Assembly (NCBI GenBank): GCA_947561715.1
Contig: OX387205.1
Location: 2,547,001-2,611,000, forward strand
DNA: 64,000 nucleotides
Source of the DNA: Ascidia mentula
Lineage: Eukaryota > Chordata > Ascidiacea > Phlebobranchia > Ascidiidae
Reading direction: 5' to 3'
Part shown: positions 12,613 through 22,916 of the stretch, piece by piece
Numbering within the stretch: position 1 is the stretch's first letter
Layout: the number at the start of each line of letters is the position of its first letter
Notes under the pieces: generated by a model
Databases searched by the model: none
Seen by the model: the letters and a program-made list of their open reading frames with translations, nothing else
Told to the model about the DNA's origin: nothing
Translations under genes and position numbers: made by a program

Positions 12613-15600
12613 ATGAAATTAGTTGCGCTGAATGCAAGCGTACGCTTGGGAAGAAGTCTATATGACTCTGTTCGTCCAGTTGTTTTTGCACACGCGCACA
12701 CCCCTAAGCACAGGGTCATAACAACAACATTCCGTGGTGCGAGTAAGTATTGGTCAAATTTTAAAGACAATGAGGCTTACGACATATGGAGTGACCGAAA
12801 AGATGGCCCTATTCTTTTGCCGCAAGGTATAAATACATGGTTTATCAACATTGCAATGTATTATTGTATTTGTAAAGTAATAGGCATGTAAGGTATAAAC
12901 ACAGCATTTATCAACAGTAATTTTCAATTTCTTTTGATGAAGCAGTGTGATTAAATTTGACATGAATATATACTCAAACTCCTGATTTTAACAATTGTGG
13001 CCAAAAATTTAACAGAAACATTAACATCCGTAAACGTTGATGGGCATAAAATCCACACCATCAACGTTTGCCGAATAAAATCCTCTGGGAACCTCAGCCT
13101 CTGAAAATCCAAACAAAAGCTTGTTGCAGATTACTAAGTGCTTCACTTTGTATTTTCCCACTGTATATATGCTAGAAGTTGAACCCTTTCTTTTGTGGTC
13201 AGGCAATCAATGTGATTTCTTTATTATTGGCGGCGGGATAATGGGCCAGGCATTGGCATACAGTCTATGGAAAAAAATTGAACGGGTCTCGGCTCTTAAA
13301 GCTAAAAAGGAGTATTCAAAAACAGTTATTTGTGAAATGGATCCAACCGTACGTATAGTGTTATTTTTCGACAGAAAAAAAATCAACGACTTGTTATTTG
13401 TGCCAACAGGGATATTGGTTGTTCAAATAGTCCCTTCTGGCTAAAAACAACATTTATACTTCAACATTTTGGTATTTAAATAGCCTTAATTGGGATTCAT
13501 ATGAGACTTATCTCATTTATCAGACAAATTTAATTTCGTGAAGTAACTCTTTCTGTCCATTTTATAGTTCTTTGTAGTTATTATTTTATGTGTTATTTTC
13601 GTAGATGTCAACGTCTGCTACAGCACTTTCAGCTGGAGGAATTCGTGCCCAGTTCTCCCACCCATCTAATATTGCGCTGTCGAGGATGACAGCTCAATTT
13701 TTAAACACGCTTGATTTGGTAAAGTACTCTTTGTCACCAATTTTTGCTTTTGTCAGTTGGTGTTATGATATTTTGATTTTCTGAAAATAAACTCCAATTT
13801 TGTCTAAAAGGTTAATTTTGTTATCAAAGAAAAAGAAATACCAAACCTTATTAGAAAACCTTTATGTAACAGACAAACTTTTTTTGCAGCACTTGAGTAC
13901 AGTTGACAACCCAACCCCAGACGTGCAGTTTCAGAGACAAGGGTACTTGATGTTAGCAACACCAGAAGGAGCACAACAGCTAATGAAAAATTATCAAGTT
14001 CAAATGTATTTTATAACAGCATTTTAATATCATTTATAAGTGAAAAGAGAATATTACAGATAAAACTTTTGCATTTTATTTGTCAAAATGGTTTGATAAT
14101 TAGGATTTTTTTTTGTAAAAACTTACCTTATAGCATGTAACATAATGTATCTTATAAAACTCAAACATTTACACTGTTGTAAAATTCTTTTTCTTCGCGC
14201 AAAAAGTCACTGTGCTCATGAACAATAAACATGAAACAGAAAATGACATATACAGGCACCGATATAACCATAAAAAAAAAACTAAACATCAAATTAAAAA
14301 TCCTAAATTGTAAATAATCTGTCTTTTGCAGGCATAAAGATAACCAGCCATTTTACCATCCCCAAACTTTCAATTGTAAAAGCTATTTTACTTATTTTAA
14401 TCAGAATTGTTCTTCTGGCACTCAAGTTTCTGAAGTGTTTATTTAAAACCGACGTTTCGTCTACCAAGTGCCAGTGGAACAATTCTGATTAATTAGTATG
14501 TCTGGCAGCAAAAAATAGCAGTACATTTACTTATTTTGTTGTAGAGATGCGGGAGCAAAGATCATGTTAATGACCCAAGACCAACTGAAGGAAATGTTCC
14601 CATGGTTAAACGTTGAAGGAATAGAAATGGCAACGTATGGACTTGAAGATGAAGGATGGTTTGATCCATGCCTGTTACATCAACATTTTAAGGTTTGAAA
14701 TTATAAATCCTGACTCAGGGGATTACTAGACAGAATTGCATATTTTCTGTTCAGTATAAGCAGTGGTTTTGTGTGCTGTTGTAGAAATGTTGCCAATTGT
14801 TTGTATAAAGTCAACCTATATTTTTAAAGCTTATTGAAATTTGTTTGGGTCTATGTGTAAGATTTGGCAAATTTGATTGATTATTTTAAATTAGCATATT
14901 CAGTGTGGAAATTTTCCTCCTGACAAACAAATCACATAAAAATTTGCCAAAAACATGATTTATTGCTTAACAATTGCCTGTTAAAAGTTGCACATTGTAG
15001 CAAATTATGAAATTAAATAGGTGGTGCAATTTGACCGAACATAGAACAAAAATCTATCACTGACCATTGTTCATTTTTGTATTACTGCGTTTTATGCTGT
15101 TATATTTATAGTTTCCTTAATTTTCAAAACAAAATAACAACACAAAATCATACATCGCAGAAGTAATGCCATGCTATCGCATAACAAGGCAAGATCGCCC
15201 CACTGAGAAGCCTGTGAACAAAATCATGTAGTTGATGCTTGTTTGCGAAACTAACCTAGTGGCATGTACAGCCATTACACATCAATGTAAAATGCTAAAA
15301 AGTTGTTGTTAAAAGCAAAACGAATGTGGTTTCACTACAGAATAAAAACCAAACCCTTGGAGTCCAGAATCTTAAAGCTGAGGTGGTTGGCTTTAAAAAA
15401 CAGATTTTTGACAAGGATCACCCAGAGAAGCGTCTCACAGTTTTTTCAAGTGATGGTAGTGTGCTTCACCCTGATGACAAGCCTATAGGAGTCTATGTAA
15501 GAAATTAACTGCCTGTGTACTTTTTACAATGCTTTGAATAATACGTAAGTCTCAAAAAAGTTTGCAACAAAAATAAATATTGGAAAATTATTGTTTTGTA

Positions 15601-17637
15601 TCACTGATCATTTTATTTAATTAATATCAATCATAAAAACACTATAGTTTGATCATTTTGTAGCTGAAAATCAGAAATGCACTATCATAGTTTTAACAAA
15701 CAAAAACTTTTTAAAAAAACTTTAAAAATTACCAGAAACAAAACAAATGTAATATAAATCAATAAAACTTCATTATTTTTTACTGTAGGTCAAACATCCA
15801 GAACATGACAAGCCAGTGTTTATTAAATCATCACAAATCATTAATTGCGCCGGTCCTCAATCCGGAAAGGTGGCAGAGCTTTGTGGGATCGGGTTGGATG
15901 ATCCTAAAGCCCATCCACTTTTGAAGCACAAGGTGGTTAGCTTGCTGTTGCATATCAATTTTTTAGGATTTCCTTTTCAGATTTGCTGAAAACATTTGCC
16001 CAATATTTAACTTAAACAGCAAGCTGTGAATGCCAAACAAAAATTTGTTGCTAAATGTTTAAGTATTTCTGCATAAATATTTAACAATAATATTAGCAGA
16101 AAAAAAAACATAGAAGAGATGAAAGTATTCTACACTTAATCCTAAGTTTATCAATTAATTTTGTGTTTTACGCATCTGCCGTTCCCAAGGTTAATTACCC
16201 AAGGGCAGAAACAAGCAAAAAATAAAATATGGAAGTTTTTATTTTTGAATTTGAGATTTGACTATTTTTCAGCTACCAGTGGAGCGCCGAAAACGATATG
16301 TTTATGTTGTCCACTGTCCCGATGGCCCCATGTTTGACTGTCCTTTCCTTATCGATCCTACAGGGGTTTACATTCGTCGCGAGGGATTAGGAGGAAAATA
16401 CATATGTGGGGCTTCCCCAACCTGCGAGGTTAGTGTGTATTTCTTGTCGTGTTTCCTAGGTCGTTTTGTTGCTAATTTATTCCCACTAGGTGGAAAGCGC
16501 CAGGTCATAATATTGATACCCTGATTTTAAGTTGTTTAAAAACAAATTAATAAGTAGCAGACAAAAGATTTCTGTTGGTTGAGCTTCCAAACTGTTTTGC
16601 TTCCTTTAAATTTGCTGCCAAAAGTCCTGCATTTTGTTCTGAAATTATTGTGTAATGGGTAAAGAAAAAAGGGTGAATATTTAATTATAGGTAAAGAAAA
16701 AAGGGTTAGTTATACACATGTAACTGTGGCCAAATCATGTTTAGGCGGATGAGCCCGACACCTCAGATCTTGAAGTCGATTACAAATTTTTCGATGAATA
16801 TATTTGGCCCAAACTTGCACACAGAATACCAGCATTTGAAAACCTTAAGGTCAGTTGGAGTGTCATATTTTTGTGGTGTATGTAGTCGGTTTTCACTGGT
16901 TGGTGCCCTAAAAAAATTTGGTGTGCTCCCATTTTCTGTAATGTTCGTTTCCATGCTGCCCTCCCCCCCAAAAAAAAAGAAAAAAAAACACAAAAATGCA
17001 TCATTTTTTATTTTCAGTTGACGTCAGCATGGGCTGGGTATTATGATTTTAACACATTTGATGAAAACGGAATCATCGGACAACACAACCTTTACCCTAA
17101 CTTGTGGTTCCTTACAGGATTCAGGTAAGGTTTCAGAAAATATCTGTGTTGTTGTTTGCACTTAACTGATCATCTTATATGTTAAAACAATTGGAGGTGC
17201 TTTCTTCATCTTATAAAGAAATTTGTGAGGTTTTGTTATGTGCAGGTTGACCGTTTGTAGATGAAACATTATTTTATTATTGTACATTACATACGCTAAA
17301 AAAATTAAGCAAGCCTCAATTACAGTTCCTGCACTGTCAGTTCAGTCTAATAGGGATTGTTTTTATTTAGAAATGAGAAAAAAATGTGTATTTTGCTTCT
17401 ATGAGTAAATTGATTGTGATTTATTTTTCACAACATTTCTAATACTTTCACAAACATGATTTCGAAAGTTAATTCTGTAAATATCATTTCAGTGGTCATG
17501 GGATTCAGCAAGCATATGGAGCATCAGACATGCTCGCTGAAATGATCATAAACAACAACCCACAACCAGAAGTTGCGCCGATGAGCTTCTCACGAATATT
17601 GAATAATCAACCAATGTTGGAAATCAATTGCATATAA
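12613..17637 (+). CDS. FOXRED1: FAD-dependent oxidoreductase domain-containing protein 1 (complex I assembly factor)
   Basis: Mitochondrial flavoprotein of the DAO family needed for assembly of respiratory complex I. Exons: 12613-12826, 13203-13348, 13605-13718, 13890-14005, 14545-14692, 15341-15496, 15789-15932, 16273-16428, 16745-16849, 17018-17124, 17493-17637. Coding length sums to 1,551 nt (516 residues; human about 486). The N-terminus is basic and poor in acidic residues, as expected for a mitochondrial presequence. The Rossmann FAD motif IIGGGIMG opens the second exon. Further family signatures are [72 protein letters not shown] and the C-terminal FAD motif [11 protein letters not shown]. 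The ATG at 12,613 was chosen because only a TTG lies upstream in frame and an acceptor lies 15 nt upstream. Splicing is phase-consistent throughout. Confidence 0.95.
14399..14525. mobile_element. Solo palindromic PLE end in FOXRED1 intron 4
   Basis: CAGAATTGTTCTTCTGGCACT is repeated in inverted form as AGTGCCAGTGGAACAATTCTG, followed by a short tail ending in ATAGCAGTA. Both arms and tail match the ends of the PLE at 61,846-63,408. It is flanked by a 12-bp direct repeat, TTTACTTATTTT (14,387-14,398 and 14,526-14,537), consistent with a target-site duplication. Only the terminal palindrome was inserted; there is no coding sequence. Confidence 0.65.
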
Positions 17638-18399
17638 AAATTTTAATTATGTTTGTAAAGAATGTGGTATTGATATGGTGGGGGGTATAATTTGGAAAGC
17701 TGATTTCTGGTGATTATTAAAAATTTACTTAATTTCCATTTCCAACTGTAATTGTCACTGTTGTGACCTTTTGCGTGTAATATTTTTAAATTTTTTTAGT
17801 TTTCCACACATTTTACATTATCTCTACACAAACAGTGATGCCTTAATTAAAATCTAACACAAGCTAACCTTTTACAAGCATACTAAAAAATCGTACCAAA
17901 GCTAATTCGATGCGTACTAAAACATTTTGTTGTGTTTTTAGTTCGTGCATTGGTGATCACACTGTTTGTTTTAATTTGTGCTTCACTTCAAATGCACGCA
18001 CCAATAAACAATAACTATGCAACAATTTGGTTTATCAGTAAGGTCGACTACTTAGAATTGCCAACAGGCAACTGACTGCAGCATAATGTTTGAAGACTTA
18101 CATGTTTAACTGGGGGGTAATGTACTTAATGAGCAAAATGTTTAACACTTAAAAAAAGTGGTGATTTTAAAATTCCTGTTGAGAAGTAACCTGGGCAACA
18201 TTAGAAATAAACATCTTTACATTTTCAAAATAAATGTATTATTCCGGTAAAACATATGTTTTTGGATAGATGTTAAGTAAACCACGACAAAACACATATG
18301 CAGCAGCTGTAAAGAAAAATAGAGCAACCCGCAGTTGTATGGCAGCAAAAAATCGATGATTTGCAAGGTGAATTAATGATCGTTTTTTTATTGCACAAA
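17638..18399. other. Convergent intergenic region FOXRED1 / TMCO1
   Basis: The 3' ends of both genes face each other here. AATAAA hexamers for the plus strand occur near 18,003 and 18,206. No coding exon or recognisable repeat is visible. Confidence 0.5.
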
Positions 18400-20082
18400 T
18401 TATTTAGTGGCTTGTTGTGGCGGTTGAAACAATCCACCCCCACTTTGTTTGGCTGCAGCTCTTGACGGCGCAAATCCAAGTAGTTTCTGAATATTCTAAA
18501 AACAAGAATATGTGCGATGTTGAATGTTTTCAAGGCGTCACAAGGAATGGTTTTTGTTAAAAATGTAAGATAAGGGTATGTTGTTTATATGCTATGTTTG
18601 CTCACTTCAGTCCTAGAAAATTTACAATTGAAATAGATTTCTTTAGCATGAACGCAAAATTAAGAAAAACAGTTTTTAATAGATGAAAAACAGCCTCTAC
18701 GTTTAGGCCAAGTACCAAGAAAATATTCTGTTCTTTTTTACTACAGCAAAGCACATGAATATTGTGCTACGAGTAGCAATTTTTTTGCAAATGTCACTCA
18801 CTTACCTGTCTAATAGACATTGTGCTTAGGATATACAAAAATATGAAAGAGCAATCAGTAAAATCAGTGCCCAGCAAACCCCGATGAGAAATGCCTTGAA
18901 GTAGGCTAATAGGAACAAAAGGTAACTTTGCCACAACTTTACCCTCGAACCTGAAAAACAAATAATTTGTATAAAATACAGTCACATGTCTACAATCTTT
19001 CTGTTGAAACAGCAAAGCACAAGAAACATGTTTACAAAAAGTTTTTCCTATTACATTTTAACACAAAAGGTTTATTTTAACATGCTTGATATACAATGAG
19101 TATTTGGGGCATGCTTCCTCTTTTTGTATAAACCCATTGGTGAAATACTGTGCATGTTAACACTCTTTTTATGTGCAATTAGGATTTTGATTGCATTTGG
19201 CTGCAAAACTATATTTCAGTTAAAGTTTGCAAAACAAGACACTTACACTGAACTCAAGGTCCCAAGAAGAGCAGTAAAACAAAATCCTATTGCCATCATG
19301 GACTTCATCCTAACAGCATTTAAATTTTGACTATTACTCTTTAACTTCTCCTCTTCGATATTCAGGCGACGCTTGACATTTTTGTTGGCCGAGGCATCCC
19401 CAATGGCCTCTTTACGCTTCTCCACTGAAATTTCGTAAAACAAAGATTTATATTTGTTTGGTTCCCAATGGTTCGACGTTGACCGAAAGGTACCACAAAG
19501 TGGAAATTAGTGTGCCCGCTAGTGTAAAAGCTAGCGCAGTGCCACAGTCAACAGCTGCGCTGATGAAACCTTACAGGTCGAAACAGTGTGTGTACACACC
19601 CTGTCTGCATCTCTCAATGAATTTTATTGCTTTTTTGCACATATATATATGAATTGGGTTTAACCCGAGCTGGTAGCATCCTTGGATACCAAGCACAATT
19701 CAATTATGTTTCTATCAATAATGCACAAGCACAACTATTTATCTTATGGTCATTTGAAGTTATTTTTTTCACAGGATAAATTCTTTGAGAGCTAGATTTT
19801 GACATTTGTCAAAGTTTAAACGTTCTGACAAACTTACATTTTTTGCTTTGCTTATCAACTTCTTGCTTCAGCTTCTGAAACTTTTCTGTTCTGTACACCA
19901 TCAGATAAGTCAAACCTAATAAAAATGTCATTTTAAACCATGACAAGTAAATACCACAAACCACCAATAACTTTGTCAACATAAAAAAAACTATTTACAT
20001 TGGTATTGAGCAACTTCTTACCTTCTGCCAAGAGTGCAGTTACTACAGATATAAAAACTATCAATAAACTGTCACCCAACAT
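18400..20082 (-). CDS. TMCO1: Transmembrane and coiled-coil domain protein 1 (ER Ca2+ load-activated channel / GEL insertase subunit)
   Basis: ER membrane protein of the Oxa1/GET1/EMC3 superfamily, described both as a Ca2+ load-activated channel and as part of the multipass translocon. Exons on the minus strand: 20022-20082, 19838-19915, 19247-19424, 18806-18950, 18400-18495; 558 nt, 185 residues (human 188). TM1 is LLIVFISVVTALLAEG; the coiled coil runs through KFQKLKQEVDKQSKKLEKRK to EEEKLKSN; TM2 contains MMAIGFCFTALLG. Then come FEGKVVAKLPF, DCSFIFLYILSTMSIRQ and the C-terminal KLLGFAPSRAA. Each block aligns with vertebrate TMCO1 in order. The ATG at 20,082 gives an N-terminus the same length as the human one; the upstream in-frame codons contain no ATG. 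An acceptor-like CAG at 20,116-20,118 suggests a spliced leader or 5'UTR intron. Confidence 0.95.
19500..19650 (+). repeat. Dispersed repeat with PLE-tail-like motif in TMCO1 intron 2
   Basis: Matches, in opposite orientation, the sequence around 32,170-32,290 and 53,360-53,470, for example GTGTAAAAGCTAG.GCAGTGCCACAG. It includes CTGATGA (19,560-19,566), a hairpin and GAAAC (19,580-19,584). No ORF. Confidence 0.5.
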
Positions 20083-20704
20083 TGTTGATAACGTTGTGAG
20101 TCCTAATCTAAACAACTGCAGATATAAAATTGAATTCTAACGGTCACTCAAATATTAAATGGAAATTACGCCAAAAGTAACTCTCATTTTACAACAAAGA
20201 AAAATTGTACGATAGAAGTTTTCTACGTGACAACCGAACACCACTTAGCCAGTGTGCAGAGTATGGCAGCTCAAGATTTTCTTCAACTTTTTTTGTTTGC
20301 ACGCCAAATTTTATTCGGCATGATAATGACTGAACATAAAACAACAAACAGAAAGCACCAAAGACGTTTTATCGTTTCTGTTGCACGCAGGTTTAGCGGT
20401 CGTGCACATAAAATGATTTAGTCTTATGCGCCCAAGATCTTGTCGGGAACTGCCATATTCTGCAGACTGGCCACTCAGAACATATCAATTGAATGGCCAA
20501 GAACAGGCAAAAGCATAACTTTTAGTCAGATCCCACACACATTTACCAAATTAGCCATTGAGAAAAAATGTCACAAGAGGCAATCTATGCCATCTTAAAA
20601 ATAAAAAAATTTTACAGTTGTATGCTAACTACTAGTGATATGTTTTAGAAATTACTGTGGAAGAAATATTGTTTGCGCAAAACATGTAATAATGGAAGCA
20701 CAGT
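20083..20704. other. Intergenic region TMCO1 / GET4
   Basis: About 620 bp between two minus-strand genes. It holds the 3' flank of GET4 and the 5' flank of TMCO1. The spacing is much longer than in compact tunicate operons. No convincing exon. Confidence 0.5.
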
Positions 20705-21646
20705 TTAATCCAAGTCTTCTACAGTCATCGATGAACTGGGAGCAGGCTGAGAATCACCAGTTGTATCCTCATTTTTCTCGTCAAATAAACTTTGCATCAA
20801 ACTCTCCAAAAGTCCCACTTTACCTCCCTTCTTTACTTTGACCCCAAAATAGTTCTGTCCAATTTTTTCTAAATACTCAATATATAACAGATCTCTCTGT
20901 AGCACCACTTGGTATTTATCACAGAGAATCTCAAAGACAACAATTTTTCCACTCTTAACTGCCATAAGGAGAAAAAACACAAAATTAATCAGTGGATATT
21001 GGAAAGGTGGCCCAGTCAACTCATGGGGGTGGTGGTTGACATAAGTTCGAAAACAGTCCTGGGCAACTTGCTCAGATTTTACACACAAAAGCTGCAGTAT
21101 TGCTTGAGCGATGAAAAGGTCTGCTTCCCCAGGAAGACCGTGTTCATAGGAAAATTCTTGCAACATTGTGCCAAACTTTTTTCCGTCATCGGCATACAGG
21201 AAATGCTGCCTTGCTTCATCATACATCTTTCTTTCCCAATAGTTTATGGCAAAAATAAGGCGCACCTGCCTGTTCCCAGTCTTTGGCGAGTTGTTGCAAG
21301 CTGCAGACCAGACAACAACTCGTGACGTAAACACCTCCAGTTCACTTAACGAACTAGGCATACGTTCTTGTATCTTACGTATCGTATCAAGGTCTGATTC
21401 CGCAATTTCTGTGACATGTTTCTCTAATGATTCAATGTATAGAAGACTTAAATGTGCAGCGCTCCCTGGCTGATTTTTTTCAAAAAGATAAAGTGCGCCA
21501 CTGCTAACAAGTTCTCTTGCCTGCTCAAAACATTTCTTTGAGTTGTAGCGGTAGTATAGGGTAGTGTACAGTTGGTGAGTTTCGTAGAAATTTCCACTTG
21601 CTTTACTGCTTTTAAGCTTTTCTTCGATTCTTTTCACGCCGCTCAT
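20705..21646 (-). CDS. GET4: GET4 homolog (TRC35), tail-anchored protein targeting factor
   Basis: Cytosolic component of the GET/TRC pathway; in animals it bridges BAG6/UBL4A and the GET3 (TRC40) ATPase that delivers tail-anchored proteins to the ER. A single uninterrupted exon encodes 313 residues (human 327). The whole length is an all-helical, TPR-like repeat solenoid; family signatures include GNFYETHQLYTTLYYRY, ARELVSSGALYLF, ARQHFLYADDG, GEADLFIAQAILQLLC and the conserved PLINFVFFLL helix. The C-terminus is acidic and Ser-rich. The lack of introns contrasts with neighbouring genes and could reflect retroposition or simply intron loss. The start ATG is the first in frame. Confidence 0.93.
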   Translation of the reverse strand: MSGVKRIEEKLKSSKASGNFYETHQLYTTLYYRYNSKKCFEQARELVSSGALYLFEKNQPGSAAHLSLLYIESLEKHVTEIAESDLDTIRKIQERMPSSLSELEVFTSRVVVWSAACNNSPKTGNRQVRLIFAINYWERKMYDEARQHFLYADDGKKFGTMLQEFSYEHGLPGEADLFIAQAILQLLCVKSEQVAQDCFRTYVNHHPHELTGPPFQYPLINFVFFLLMAVKSGKIVVFEILCDKYQVVLQRDLLYIEYLEKIGQNYFGVKVKKGGKVGLLESLMQSLFDEKNEDTTGDSQPAPSSSMTVEDLD

Positions 21647-22916
21647 CTTTCTTCCAGTAAAGAACTATGCTGATACGTTAGCAAACACAAATCATCGGTT
21701 TGACATTGCAAGTGTATAAGGTTAACGAGATACTATGTCAAATATCGGGTAACAACTCCGTGTATTCGGAGTAAACAACCAAAAGGGAACTGAAACAAAC
21801 AAACTTTCCCGAATCTTCGTTGGACAAGCAACGGTCTAAAGAAGACGTTGGTGATTCCACGGTTGAAAGATTTTCTCCATTTCACATGACCAATGGCAAG
21901 TAATAAGGATTCGCTTAAAAAAGCAAAACTTGAAAGATTTATTACTCTCAAATTATTAATATATATAAGCCCTATAATGTAGCTGTTTAGCAATTCTGAC
22001 GACTGCACAAAATCAAGATAAACTAGTATAATATTCGCTCATGCGAGATAGGGGTTACTTGAGCGCCATTGACTCACAAACATTTTGCTTTTGGGACACG
22101 CTTATGCATAGAGATCATACCAGAATCCTCTGAAAACGTTCGTAGTTGTAAACTGCAAAGACTCAACAGAATTGTGACATTTGTGTGCATGGATTGTAAC
22201 ACATTTTTATTAGTCCTTGTTCGCTTGTTATTTATGAACTGAAAAATTGAGAGATCCTCCCATACGACCAGAGCGCGGGTTGATTTTCACATTTGCATTT
22301 ACATTTTTGCCCACATCGACCGTCAAACCTTGTTAACTCTGGTTAGTAAAACGGATTGCTCGTTTAACTAATTGGGATTGTTAGAACACAAGTCTCATGT
22401 CGAACCTATTTGTGTTGGTATGCTCGACCTTGGCGGATTGTTTAGTTACTTACAAGTTATGATAATCGCGTTCACCATAATTTTTTCGTTGTGATGATAT
22501 TAGCGCTATAGTGACCTCACATGGTTGCGATTTTGTCCCTTATGCGGCTCGTAAACACAAGTAATTTATTGTCATTATTATTTATGTGGACGTTTTAAAT
22601 AACACCCCACAAATAAAATGTAGAAACGTCTCATAGAAACACAAGGATATAAAAATGGTGACGTAATTGATTTCACAAAATAAAAAAGACATTACATGAA
22701 GCACAGAAAATGCGTGATACGCGCAACTTGACCGTGTATGGTATATGGCTAAAGAGAGTATATGGACATGTAGCACTGCATAGAAAAGAAGAAACCGTGG
22801 AAAACGAAATGCTGACGTTGTCTCGTATATTTCTCAGTGGATTGTTCCCTGGTGCGATGTACTTTGGTCGCCTAAACCGTTTCTTCACTTCTGCATGTTT
22901 ATATTAGAGACAGACT
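21647..22916. other. Intergenic region GET4 / fucosyltransferase
   Basis: About 1.3 kb holding the GET4 promoter side and the fucosyltransferase 3' side. Short open frames are present but none has coding signatures, except a possible extra fucosyltransferase exon ending near 22,887 that is discussed separately. Confidence 0.4.
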
